Origin: VFJL01 sp043721435
GTDB lineage: Bacteria; Pseudomonadota; Gammaproteobacteria; Burkholderiales; Nitrosomonadaceae
Direction of reading: 5' to 3'
Assembly (NCBI GenBank): GCA_043721435.1
Contig: JAYSQR010000021.1
Span: 1 to 64,000 of the forward strand
DNA: 64,000 nucleotides
The notes under the pieces were generated by a model that did not search any database, was not told where the DNA came from, and saw only the letters and a list, made by a program, of their open reading frames with translations. Below, piece after piece: positions 24,405 to 33,504 of the stretch (the first letter of the stretch is position 1; each line of letters starts with the position of its first letter). Both the position numbers and the translations under genes were made by a program.

Positions 24405-25211
24405 ATGCATCCTATGCTCACCATTGCAGTAAAAGCCGCGCGCCGCGCTGGTGGTATTATCAACCGTGCTGCACAGAATCTGGATTTGCTGCACGTCTCG
24501 CGTAAGGCGCACAATGACTTCGTCAGCGAAGTGGATGGTGCGGCGGAAGATGCCATCATTCGGGTGCTGCTGGACGCCTATCCGGCTCACGCGATTCTAG
24601 CAGAAGAGAGCGGTGCTCGCGGTGATCAGGACAAGTCCGAATACCAGTGGATCATTGATCCGCTCGACGGTACCACCAATTTTCTGCACGGCTTTCCCCA
24701 GTACTCGGTCTCGATCGCGCTGCTGCACAAAGGCATACTGACCCAGGCAGTGGTGTACGATCCTTCCAGTAATGAATTATTCACCGCCAGCCGCGGGCGT
24801 GGCGCCTATCTCAACGACCACCGCCTGCGCGTAAGCAAGCGCACCCAACTCGCTGATTGCCTGATCGGTACCGGCTTCCCGTTTCGCGAGTTCTCCCACA
24901 TAGATGCTTATCTCGCCATGTTCAAGGACATCATGCCCAGAACTTCGGGTATCCGCCGTCCCGGCTCCGCTGCGCTGGATCTGGCCTATGTAGCCGCTGG
25001 ACGCTACGATGGCTTCTGGGAACTGGGATTGTCACCATGGGATATGGCCGCTGGCTGTCTACTGATCACCGAAGCGGGCGGACTGGTGGGTGACCTGGAA
25101 GGCAACGCCACTTATCTGCAGAGTGGACACATCGTCGCCGGTAATCCGAAAACATTTGGCCAATTGCTGCAGGTGATTGCGCCGCATTTGACGAAAGAAT
25201 TGAAGGCCTAA
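24405..25211 (+). CDS. suhB: Inositol-1-monophosphatase family protein SuhB
   Basis: A 268-residue Mg-dependent phosphatase. EESG near residue 67, DPLDGTTNFLHG near 86 and WDMAAGCLLITEAGG near 210 are the metal- and substrate-binding motifs. In E. coli SuhB also joins the rRNA antitermination complex; the same role is possible here but not visible in the sequence. Normal length. Confidence 0.95.
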   Translation: MHPMLTIAVKAARRAGGIINRAAQNLDLLHVSRKAHNDFVSEVDGAAEDAIIRVLLDAYPAHAILAEESGARGDQDKSEYQWIIDPLDGTTNFLHGFPQYSVSIALLHKGILTQAVVYDPSSNELFTASRGRGAYLNDHRLRVSKRTQLADCLIGTGFPFREFSHIDAYLAMFKDIMPRTSGIRRPGSAALDLAYVAAGRYDGFWELGLSPWDMAAGCLLITEAGGLVGDLEGNATYLQSGHIVAGNPKTFGQLLQVIAPHLTKELKA

Positions 25212-25280
25212 AACGTTGGTGTCACCGTTAAAATCACTATCGATTTGCTTGCCACCAAATAACCAAACGGAATAAATGCC

Positions 25281-26186
25281 ATGAAGATTGAACGACTAAA
25301 TGCCGATTACGCCATCGCTGGCCAACTCAGATTCATTGAGGGCAATGGTGGCTTTCCTTTCATTGAAATCAACAGTACCAAAGCCAGCGCTCTGATCTCC
25401 ATCTATGCAGGCCAGGTATTGTCTTTCCGCCCGGCTGGCGCAGCGGACGACCTGATGTTCCTCAGCGAAAAGGCTTATTATCAGACGGGTAAAGCGATCA
25501 AGGGCGGAGTGCCGATCTGCTGGCCATGGTTCGGCGCAGATCCGCAAGGGTTGGGCCGTCCAGCGCATGGCTTTGTGCGCAATCGCCTGTGGAACGTAGT
25601 GGCAACCGAAATGACCGCAGATGGCAATATCCGGGTTACGCTAGGGTTAATGGATACCCCTGAAACTCGCGCTATCTGGCCACAATCGTTTACCCTGACG
25701 CTGGAAATCATAGTTGGAAACTCGCTGAACCTGGAATTGGTCACACGTAATACGGGCACGCAGATATTTCCTGTAACGCAGGCATTCCATACCTACTTCA
25801 AGGTTGGGGATATCAGTCAGACAAGCGTATTGGGACTGGAAGGTATCGACTACATCGATAAGACCGACAACAGTGTGCAAAAACAGCAGACCGGTGCAGT
25901 AATGATCAATACAGAAGTCGACCGTATCTATCTTGGTGTTCAGGGCGAATTGGTGGTTGCCGATGCCGCCCTGAAGCGCCGCATCCGGATTGCGTCCAGA
26001 GGCAGTAAAACCGCCGTGGTGTGGAACCCGTGGGCAAAAATCTCGGCGGAGATGGGCGACTTGCAGGATGATGATTACCGGCGCCTGCTCTGTGTCGAGA
26101 CTACCAATGCTGCCACGGATGTGGTGGAGATTGCGCCCAACAGCGAGTTCCGGCTGGTGGCGAACTACCGTGTGGAACGGGATTGA
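25281..26186 (+). CDS. yeaD: D-hexose-6-phosphate epimerase (YeaD-type mutarotase)
   Basis: A 301-residue aldose-1-epimerase-fold protein acting on glucose-6-phosphate anomers. GGVPICWPWFG near residue 75, PAHGFVRNRLW near 95 (catalytic His) and TQAFHTYFKVGD near 163 are conserved in the YeaD group, and the C-terminal VWNPWAKISAEMGDL...CVETTNA block carries the catalytic Glu. It follows suhB by about 70 bp. Confidence 0.9.
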   Translation: MKIERLNADYAIAGQLRFIEGNGGFPFIEINSTKASALISIYAGQVLSFRPAGAADDLMFLSEKAYYQTGKAIKGGVPICWPWFGADPQGLGRPAHGFVRNRLWNVVATEMTADGNIRVTLGLMDTPETRAIWPQSFTLTLEIIVGNSLNLELVTRNTGTQIFPVTQAFHTYFKVGDISQTSVLGLEGIDYIDKTDNSVQKQQTGAVMINTEVDRIYLGVQGELVVADAALKRRIRIASRGSKTAVVWNPWAKISAEMGDLQDDDYRRLLCVETTNAATDVVEIAPNSEFRLVANYRVERD

Positions 26187-26263
26187 GCGCCAATTAAGGG
26201 CGCCTCTAACGAAGTAATCTCTCTCGCACCGGGAGTGGTTTTATCCAGCGCGAATTTATACTA

Positions 26264-28858
26264 ATGTCCACCCAGCATACTCCGATGATGCAGCAATACC
26301 TGCGCATCAAGGCACAGCATCCCGACATGCTGATGTTTTATCGCATGGGGGATTTCTACGAGCTATTCTTCGATGACGCGGAAAAGGCCGCCAAGCTGCT
26401 TGACATCACTCTGACCCGGCGCGGTGCCTCGGCAGGGGAGCCGATCAAGATGGCGGGTGTGCCTTATCATGCTGTCGAACAATACCTGGCGAAGCTTATC
26501 AGGCTGGGCGAGTCGGTGGCGATCTGCGAACAGACCGGCGATCCCGTCACTGCCAAAGGACCAGTGGAGCGCCAAGTCACACGCATCATCACGCCGGGAA
26601 CGCTGACGGATGCGGCGCTGCTGGAAGAGAAACGCGACTGCGTGCTGCTGGCGCTGACTCTGCATGAAGCCACACTGGGGTTGGCGTGGCTTAATCTGGC
26701 GGCAGGGCAGTTCTACCTAATGGAGACATCGACGAACAATCTGGCGAGTGAACTGGAACGCCTGCAGCCAGCCGAAATTTTGTTGCCTGAGTCGCTGGAA
26801 ACCCTGGCCGTGTTTAACGGTGTGGGCGCATTAAAAAGTTCAAGTTTGAAGCATTTGCCGGTATGGCAGTTCGATGTTGATGCCGCCGTGCGTAATCTCG
26901 CCCGGCAATTTGGAACCCGCGATCTTTCCGGTTTCGGCTGCGACGGCTTGCAGCCATCGCTGGGTGCAGCGGGCGCACTGCTGGAATACGCCCGGCTCAC
27001 GCAAGGTGCAAGCATCGTTCACGTCAAGGCGCTGCAAGTTGAGCGAGATAGCGCTTACGTGCGGATGGATGCCGCCACTCGCCGCAATCTGGAAATTTCC
27101 GAAACCATACGCGGCGAAGTATCGCCCACGCTGCTATCGTTGCTCGACACCTGTTCAACCAGCATGGGCAGCCGTTTGCTGCGGCACTGGCTGCATCATC
27201 CATTGCGCGACCATGCTGCGGTCCAGCAGCGTCTTGATGGCGTGTCGGCCTTGATCGGAGCAGCGGGACTGGGGCCGTATCATGCGGTGCGCGAGTGTTT
27301 CAGGCGCGTGGCGGATATTGAACGCATCACTGCGCGCATTGCACTGAAATCCGCCCGTCCACGGGACCTGTCGGGTTTGCGTGACAGTCTGAAACGCTTG
27401 CCTGAAGTTATCGCCGCAATTGCCGGTTGTGCCAGCGAACATATCGCCACACTGGCGCAAGCCATGGCGCCGGATACCGCACTTGTCAGTCTGCTGGAGC
27501 AATCCCTGCGTGAAGAACCCAGTGCTGTGCTGCGCGAAGGCGGAGTGATCGCCGACGGCTATGACGCCGAACTGGACGAGCTACGTGCAATACAGAACAA
27601 CGGCGGTGAGTTTCTGTTGCAACTGGAAGCACGGGAAAAGACGCGCACCGGTATCGCCAGTCTCAAGGTGGAGTATAACCGGGTGCATGGGTTTTATATC
27701 GAAGTCACCCACGCCCATAGCGAGAAAATCCCTGATGATTACCGCCGGCGGCAGACGCTGAAGAATGCCGAGCGTTACATCACGCCAGAACTGAAAACCT
27801 TTGAGGACAAATCGCTTTCCGCACAGGAGCGCGCGCTGGCGCGGGAGAAGTTTTTGTATGATGCGTTGCTGGACGCACTTTCACCATTCATTGGTTATTT
27901 ACAGCGAGCTGCTCGGGGTGTTGCTGAACTGGATGTGCTGGCCACCTTCGCTGAGCGTGCGCTGGCGCTCGATTACACCATGCCGGTTTTCACCGATGCG
28001 GCCATGATCGAGATCGTGGCAGGCCGTCACCCAGTGGTAGAAAAGCAAGTGGAGGATTTCATCGCCAACGATGTGCGGCTCGGTGCTGGTGACAATAGCG
28101 AGCGGCAAATGCTTATCATCACCGGCCCCAATATGGGTGGAAAATCCACCTACATGCGGCAGGTTGCGCTGATCACATTACTCGCGTATTGCGGTAGCTT
28201 TGTTCCCGCCAACAGCGCGCGTCTCGGCCCGCTGGACCAGATTTTCACCCGCATCGGTGCATCCGATGACCTTGCCGGCGGACGCTCGACTTTCATGGTG
28301 GAAATGACCGAGGCTGCCAACATTTTGCACAACGCCAGTGCGCAAAGTCTGGTATTGATGGATGAAGTGGGGCGGGGTACCTCCACATTCGATGGTCTGG
28401 CGCTGGCGTTTGCAATCGCCCGCTATCTACTGGAGAAGAACCGGTGCTATACGCTGTTTGCCACCCATTATTTCGAACTGACAAGACTTGCGGAAGAATT
28501 CAGGCAGGCGGCTAACGTGCATCTGGATGCAGTGGAACACAAACACCATATCGTATTCCTGCACGCGGTCAATGAGGGCCCTGCCAGCCAGAGCTATGGC
28601 CTGCAAGTCGCGGCGCTGGCCGGTGTACCAGAACAGGCCATCAAGGTAGCGAAGAAATATCTGCTGAAATTGGAGCAGGAGAATGTAGACAGGGACCTGC
28701 AGCGGGATTTATTTTCCGTGGGTTCCGCCGCCGTGGTAGAACTGCCGCACGAGCACCCCGCGCTCGCATTGCTGCGCACCATCATACCGGATGAGTTAAG
28801 TCCGAAAGAAGCGTTGGAACAACTCTATGTGCTGAAAAAGGCGGCGGAGGACGAGTAG
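26264..28858 (+). CDS. mutS: DNA mismatch repair protein MutS
   Basis: An 864-residue mismatch-recognition ATPase. GDFYELF (residues 29-35) has the Phe and Glu that wedge into the mispair. Connector, lever and clamp domains follow; the ATPase has Walker A GPNMGGKST near residue 620, Walker B LVLMDEVGRGTS near 698 and ATHYFELT. Full length with the C-terminal helix-turn-helix. A hairpin at its stop codon separates it from the convergent slyD. No obvious Shine-Dalgarno sequence precedes ATG 26264. Confidence 0.97.
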   Translation: MSTQHTPMMQQYLRIKAQHPDMLMFYRMGDFYELFFDDAEKAAKLLDITLTRRGASAGEPIKMAGVPYHAVEQYLAKLIRLGESVAICEQTGDPVTAKGPVERQVTRIITPGTLTDAALLEEKRDCVLLALTLHEATLGLAWLNLAAGQFYLMETSTNNLASELERLQPAEILLPESLETLAVFNGVGALKSSSLKHLPVWQFDVDAAVRNLARQFGTRDLSGFGCDGLQPSLGAAGALLEYARLTQGASIVHVKALQVERDSAYVRMDAATRRNLEISETIRGEVSPTLLSLLDTCSTSMGSRLLRHWLHHPLRDHAAVQQRLDGVSALIGAAGLGPYHAVRECFRRVADIERITARIALKSARPRDLSGLRDSLKRLPEVIAAIAGCASEHIATLAQAMAPDTALVSLLEQSLREEPSAVLREGGVIADGYDAELDELRAIQNNGGEFLLQLEAREKTRTGIASLKVEYNRVHGFYIEVTHAHSEKIPDDYRRRQTLKNAERYITPELKTFEDKSLSAQERALAREKFLYDALLDALSPFIGYLQRAARGVAELDVLATFAERALALDYTMPVFTDAAMIEIVAGRHPVVEKQVEDFIANDVRLGAGDNSERQMLIITGPNMGGKSTYMRQVALITLLAYCGSFVPANSARLGPLDQIFTRIGASDDLAGGRSTFMVEMTEAANILHNASAQSLVLMDEVGRGTSTFDGLALAFAIARYLLEKNRCYTLFATHYFELTRLAEEFRQAANVHLDAVEHKHHIVFLHAVNEGPASQSYGLQVAALAGVPEQAIKVAKKYLLKLEQENVDRDLQRDLFSVGSAAVVELPHEHPALALLRTIIPDELSPKEALEQLYVLKKAAEDE

Positions 28859-28881
28859 CGCGGGTGATGAGCCTGCGCTAC
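28855..28881. terminator. Hairpin spanning the mutS stop codon
   Basis: GTAGCGCGGG at 28855-28864 pairs with CCTGCGCTAC at 28872-28881 (nine of ten base pairs) around a 7-base loop. It includes the mutS stop codon and lies between the convergent genes mutS and slyD. No T-run follows, so it may act as an RNA 3' stabiliser as much as a terminator. Confidence 0.5.
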
Positions 28882-28911
28882 GCATTGAAGATGCAGTCGA
28901 ATCAGGAAAAA

Positions 28912-29391
28912 TCAGTGCTCATGGCCGTGAGGACCGTGGACGTGACCGTGGGAGAGTTCCTCGGCAGTGGCAGGACGCACATCGGTAACCGTACAATCGA
29001 AACGCAGCGTCATCCCAGCCAGCGGATGATTGCCATCCACCACTACTTTGTCTTCGGCAATGTCGGTGACGGTGAAGGTCAATATGTCATCTGAGTCTTC
29101 CGTGCCACCTTCAAACTGCATTCCAACCGCTATGTTCTCGGGAAACGCATCACGCGGCTCCACCCGCACCAGTTCACTGTCATATTCGCCGAAGGTATTC
29201 TCAGGCTCCATGAAAACCGAGCAGGTATGGCCCACCTCCATGTTATGCAGTGCTTCTTCCACCATCGGGAAAATGCCATCATAGCCCCCGTGCAAATAAC
29301 TGATCGGGGAGTCGGCTTTTTCCAGGATTTTGCCAGTCGAGTCCGATAATTCATAATTGAGAGATACTATGGTGTCTTTGACAATGCGCAT
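28912..29391 (-). CDS. slyD: FKBP-type peptidyl-prolyl isomerase SlyD
   Basis: A 159-residue prolyl isomerase and chaperone. The FKBP domain (residues 1-70 and 130-145) is split by the insert-in-flap domain that gives SlyD its chaperone activity. The C-terminus ends in a His-rich tail (HGHVHGPHGHEH) suited to binding nickel, though shorter and without the Cys residues of the E. coli tail. DSPISYLHGGYDGIFPMVEEAL is the expected active-site stretch. Confidence 0.95.
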   Translation of the reverse strand: MRIVKDTIVSLNYELSDSTGKILEKADSPISYLHGGYDGIFPMVEEALHNMEVGHTCSVFMEPENTFGEYDSELVRVEPRDAFPENIAVGMQFEGGTEDSDDILTFTVTDIAEDKVVVDGNHPLAGMTLRFDCTVTDVRPATAEELSHGHVHGPHGHEH

Positions 29392-29533
29392 GTTATTTCC
29401 GTTTGTGGGTTATCGAATATAAAATCAAATCGTGATCATTTTATCAGCAGTATTTTTTGGCGTCATCACAAATAGCGCATCCAAGATTGCCACCGGCAAG
29501 CAGATCTGAAGCGGTGCGGCAAACACCGCTCTT

Positions 29534-30124
29534 TCACAGCGCGCATTTCATTATCAGTTTTTTTACGGGAGCAAAGCTGCGGCGATGTATGCTGGATGCG
29601 CCATATTGTTGTAATGCCATGATGTGCGCAGCCGTCGGATATCCCTTGTGCCGGTCAAAGCCATAGTGCGGGAAATGCTGGTGGAGTCGCAGCATTTCAG
29701 CATCACGTGCAGTCTTGGCCAGGATCGAGGCAGCGGAAATTTCCGGCACCAGACTGTCGCCCCGGATGACAGCGCGCACTGGGAAGTTCAGGCGGGGGCT
29801 ATGATTTCCATCCACCAGTACCTCGTTGGGAGTGAATGACAGGTTCTCGACCGCTCGTTTCATGGCCAGCAGGCTTGCTTGCAGAATATTCAAGCGGTCG
29901 ATTTCATCGACGGATGCAGAAGCAATGGCCCACGCCATGGAATGCACTTTGATGGCAAGTGCCAGTCGATTGCGTTTTTTCTCACTGAGTGTCTTGGAAT
30001 CTGCCAGTCCTTCGATTCTGTAAGCAGGGTTGAGCACGACGCAGGCCGCGAACACCGGCCCTGCCAGCGGCCCCCGGCCGGCTTCATCCACGCCGCAGAT
30101 CCAGTTGAATTTCCGGGTTGGCAT
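29534..30124 (-). CDS. rnhB: Ribonuclease HII
   Basis: A 196-residue nuclease that removes single ribonucleotides and RNA-DNA hybrids from DNA. GVDEAGRGPLAGPV near residue 11 has the first two catalytic acids, VDGNHSP near 103 the third, and SILAKTARDAEM near 133 with GYPTAAH near 160 are family signatures. It is the last gene of the long minus-strand operon; in E. coli rnhB also follows the lpx/fabZ genes, but lpxA and lpxB are not between them here. Confidence 0.96.
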   Translation of the reverse strand: MPTRKFNWICGVDEAGRGPLAGPVFAACVVLNPAYRIEGLADSKTLSEKKRNRLALAIKVHSMAWAIASASVDEIDRLNILQASLLAMKRAVENLSFTPNEVLVDGNHSPRLNFPVRAVIRGDSLVPEISAASILAKTARDAEMLRLHQHFPHYGFDRHKGYPTAAHIMALQQYGASSIHRRSFAPVKKLIMKCAL

Positions 30125-30176
30125 TTCTCTTGATCTCCGGCTTCTGCCGCAGGTGTGCGGATTGCTGCGTAGATCC

Positions 30177-30620
30177 TCAGATACTCCGCATCGTGCACAT
30201 CAATTCAGCCTCGGTAGCAAGCTGGCCTGCTACTTCTGCGCGGGCGGAATACTTCCAGATTCCTCTTACCTGCCGCGTGATGGCTACCTTGAGCAGCAAC
30301 TGATCGCCTGCCTGCACCGGTTTCTTGAAGCGGGCGCCGTCTATCCCGACAAAATAATAAATTGAGTCATTGTCAGCTTTCACCCCCGCGGTTTTGAGGG
30401 TCAGGATCGCTGCAGCCTGGGCCAGCGCTTCGATGATCAGTACGCCCGGCATAACGGGATGATGGGGAAAGTGCCCAACAAAGAAGGGTTCGTTAATAGT
30501 CACATTCTTGAGCGCGACTATATCCTTGCCCGGTTCGCAGGAAAGTACCCGGTCTACCAGCAAGAAAGGATAGCGGTGAGGCAGATATTCCAGGATTTCA
30601 TGAATATCCATGGCACTCAT
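30177..30620 (-). CDS. fabZ: 3-hydroxyacyl-ACP dehydratase FabZ
   Basis: A 147-residue hot-dog-fold dehydratase of fatty-acid elongation. LPHRYPFLLVDRV near residue 12 and GHFPHHPVMPGVLIIEALAQ near 48 hold the catalytic His and Glu. I start at ATG 30620 because AAAGGGGA lies just upstream; ATG 30656 would add 12 charged residues. In other proteobacteria fabZ sits between lpxD and lpxA; here skp is directly upstream and rnhB directly downstream. Confidence 0.95.
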   Translation of the reverse strand: MSAMDIHEILEYLPHRYPFLLVDRVLSCEPGKDIVALKNVTINEPFFVGHFPHHPVMPGVLIIEALAQAAAILTLKTAGVKADNDSIYYFVGIDGARFKKPVQAGDQLLLKVAITRQVRGIWKYSARAEVAGQLATEAELMCTMRSI

Positions 30621-30658
30621 GCTTTCCCCTTTCAGGTTTTCGTTTTCTTTTTCCATGG

Positions 30659-31186
30659 CTATTTGTCAGCCAGTGCTTTGATAACTCTGTCGGTAATATC
30701 GATGCGCTGACTCCGGTAAACCGAATCCTGCAACTGCAGGATCAGGTCGTATTTCTCCGCTTCCGCGATGGCTTGTATGACTTTGCTGGCGTTCAACTGG
30801 ATCGCGGCAAATTCATCGTTCTGCCGCAGACTCAAATCTTCCCGCATCTGCCGCTGGCTACGCTGATATTCACGATTGATGTTGGCAAGCTCACGCTCCT
30901 TGCCGCGCCGATCCGTTTCCGGCATGGCCATGCCGTCCTTTTCCAGTTGCTCCTGCAGCGCCTTCACTTGCGCCGCCATTTTCTTGAGTTCCTGGTCGCG
31001 CGGCAGGAATTCCTTTTCTATCTTTTTCTGCGCGCGCACAGCCGGTGCCGATTCGATCAGAACCCTTTCGGTATTGACTATGCCTATCTTGATTTCGCTC
31101 GCGTAGGTGTTGAAGGGGATGGCCGCGGATGCAATGATCATGCACGTAGCGGTTAAAATTTGCCGATACTGAGTTTTCTGCTTCAA
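30659..31186 (-). CDS. skp: Periplasmic chaperone Skp (OmpH)
   Basis: A 175-residue exported chaperone that carries unfolded outer-membrane proteins to BamA. I place the start at a TTG (31186) because CAGGAG lies four to eight bases upstream and it opens a normal signal peptide ending NTYASEI. The mature protein starts IKIGIVNTERVL, a family signature, followed by long charged helices (tentacles). An earlier in-frame TTG at 31213 would spoil the signal peptide. Directly after bamA. Confidence 0.92.
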   Translation of the reverse strand: MKQKTQYRQILTATCMIIASAAIPFNTYASEIKIGIVNTERVLIESAPAVRAQKKIEKEFLPRDQELKKMAAQVKALQEQLEKDGMAMPETDRRGKERELANINREYQRSQRQMREDLSLRQNDEFAAIQLNASKVIQAIAEAEKYDLILQLQDSVYRSQRIDITDRVIKALADK

Positions 31187-31215
31187 TTTTCTCTCCTGGT
31201 TGATCACTGCCAAAT

Positions 31216-33501
31216 TTAGAACTGCTGGCCAAATTGAAACTGGAATACTTGTAGTCTATCGCCGGGCTGGTCATTCAGCGGTTGTGCGAGACTGACCTTT
31301 AGCGGCCCCATCGGGGAAATCCACATAACGGCGAGTCCGGTGGAATAACGCATTCCTTCATTTATCTTGTATTTCGCATCACCCCCAGGGCCAAATACTG
31401 TACCACCATCCAGGAACAGACTCAGGCGTACTGACCTGTCGTTTTTCATGCCGGGCATCGGGAACATCAGTTCCGCACTGCCGACCACGCGTTCGTTGCC
31501 GCCCAGCGATCTGCCGTTGGCATCACGCGGACCCAGCGAACTGATATAGTAACCGCGCACCGAGGTGTTGCCGCCGGCAAAGAAATTCTTGAAGAAAGCC
31601 AGCGGTTGTCCATTATAGCCATTGCCGGTTCCGGCTTCACCATGCAGCATCAGGGTGAAATCCTTTGAGATGGGATAAAACCATTTGAGAGCGTAGCTTG
31701 CCTTGTAGTATTGGAGATCGCCACCTGGCACACCCGCTTCGAGGAACACTCGATGGGTGGTGCCGCTGGTAGTCCAGATGGCGCTGTCACGCCCGTCACG
31801 CGCCCAGCTTAGCGTCACCGGAAGATTAAGGGTGACCTTCCCGAAATCGCGCACAAAGTCTATGTTACGTTGAACATTGCCTACCGATTTTATATCCGTC
31901 TGTTCCGCACCCACGCCAAACGAGACGGTATCATTTTCGTTAACCGGGATGCCGAAGCGCACACCGGCACCGGTGGTGGCGGTATTAAAGGCACCCACCC
32001 CCAACAGCATATTGGTATTAAGGTGGCGGTCGTACAGATCAAACCCGGCGCTTACCCCGTTCTTGGTGAAATAAGGATCGGTGAATGACAATGAGTACAC
32101 TTTATTGATCTGGCCGGTACTGACGTTGAGAGCGACGTTTTTCCCGCTGCCGAAGATATTGTCCTGGGCAACGGAAGCGGTCAATATCAGGCCCTGTTGC
32201 TGGGCATAGCCCGCGCCAAACATCACGGCGCCGGTAGGCTTCTCCTTGACATCGACATTGATGTCAACCTGATCGGTGACGCCCGGAACTGCGGGCGTTT
32301 CAAAATTGACGGCATTAAAAAAATTCAGTCTGTCCACACGCAACTTGGACTGCGCGATTTTGGCGGTTGAATACCAGCCACCTTCGAATTGACGCATTTC
32401 CCGGCGTATCACCTCATCGCGCGTGCGTTCATTGCCGGTTATGTTGATGCGCCGTACGTAAACCCGGCGGCCCGGATCGATAAAAAAAGTGAACCCTACC
32501 TGTCTTTTTTCCTTATCTATTTCCGGTGCTGCGTTGACATTGGCAAACGCATAGCCATCATTGCCCAGCCGGTCGGTGATGAGTTTGACGGATTCAGTCA
32601 GTTTCTCGCGTGCGAACACTTCGCCCGGCGCAAGTTTGATGAGCTTGCGCAACTCCGTTTCCGGCAGCAGCATTTCCCCCGCCAGCTTGATTTCGGAAAC
32701 CGTATAGTTGGCACCCTCGGTAATATTTATCGTGATATAAATATCCTGCATGTCTGGCGTGATCGACACCTGGGTAGAATCAATGCTGAGTTCCAGATAG
32801 CCGCGATTGAGATAGTAAGAGCGCAGTGTTTCCAGGTCGGCACCCAGCTTCTGTTTCGAATACTGATCATCTTTGGTGAACCAGGTCAACAGACCCGGGG
32901 TCCTGAGTACAAACTGGTTCAGTAACTCCTTTTCCTTGAAGGCATTGTTGCCGACGATATTTATCTTGCGTATCTTGGCGACCTCTCCTTCGTCTATGTC
33001 GAAGTTGATGGCGACGCGATTACGCTCAAGCGGTGTGGTGGTGGTGGTAATCTTTACTGCGTATCTGCCGCGGCTGATGTACTGCTGCTTCAACTCCTGT
33101 TCTGCTCTTTCCAGCAGCGAACGATCAAAGATGCGCGATTCCGTCAGACCGGCCTGCTTCAGGCCATCCTTCAATTTACCCTTCTCGAATTCTTTGCCGC
33201 CGACTATGTTGATCTGCGCAATGGCCGGACGTTCTTCCACCACCACCAGCAGGACGCCGTTGTCCGATTCCAGACGCACATCCTTGAAAAAACCGGTGGC
33301 ATAGAGGGCCTTGATTGCCGCCGCAGCTTTCTCGTCGTCCAGTACGTCGCCCACCTTCACCGGCAGATAACTGAACACCGTGCCTGCTTCGGTGCGTTGT
33401 ATGCCATCTACCCGGATATCCTTGACCACGAACGGTTCGATTGCCCATGAAAGCGAAGAACAGAAAGTGACAGCAAGCGCAGCCAGGTACCTGATTTTCA
33501 T
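31216..33501 (-). CDS. bamA: Outer membrane assembly factor BamA
   Basis: A 761-residue Omp85 protein that inserts beta-barrels into the outer membrane. A signal peptide (about residues 1-20, cleaved after SWA) precedes five POTRA domains (to about residue 420) and a 16-strand barrel with the VRGY motif of loop 6 near residue 640. The last residue is Phe in a typical outer-membrane C-terminal signature (FQFGQQF). Flanked by rseP and skp as usual. Confidence 0.97.
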   Translation of the reverse strand: MKIRYLAALAVTFCSSLSWAIEPFVVKDIRVDGIQRTEAGTVFSYLPVKVGDVLDDEKAAAAIKALYATGFFKDVRLESDNGVLLVVVEERPAIAQINIVGGKEFEKGKLKDGLKQAGLTESRIFDRSLLERAEQELKQQYISRGRYAVKITTTTTPLERNRVAINFDIDEGEVAKIRKINIVGNNAFKEKELLNQFVLRTPGLLTWFTKDDQYSKQKLGADLETLRSYYLNRGYLELSIDSTQVSITPDMQDIYITINITEGANYTVSEIKLAGEMLLPETELRKLIKLAPGEVFAREKLTESVKLITDRLGNDGYAFANVNAAPEIDKEKRQVGFTFFIDPGRRVYVRRINITGNERTRDEVIRREMRQFEGGWYSTAKIAQSKLRVDRLNFFNAVNFETPAVPGVTDQVDINVDVKEKPTGAVMFGAGYAQQQGLILTASVAQDNIFGSGKNVALNVSTGQINKVYSLSFTDPYFTKNGVSAGFDLYDRHLNTNMLLGVGAFNTATTGAGVRFGIPVNENDTVSFGVGAEQTDIKSVGNVQRNIDFVRDFGKVTLNLPVTLSWARDGRDSAIWTTSGTTHRVFLEAGVPGGDLQYYKASYALKWFYPISKDFTLMLHGEAGTGNGYNGQPLAFFKNFFAGGNTSVRGYYISSLGPRDANGRSLGGNERVVGSAELMFPMPGMKNDRSVRLSLFLDGGTVFGPGGDAKYKINEGMRYSTGLAVMWISPMGPLKVSLAQPLNDQPGDRLQVFQFQFGQQF

Positions 33502-33504
33502 TTT

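Noticed and set aside
26187..26263. Possible stem GCGCC/GGCGC after the mutarotase gene
   Set aside because: Only five base pairs and no T-run; too weak for a terminator call.
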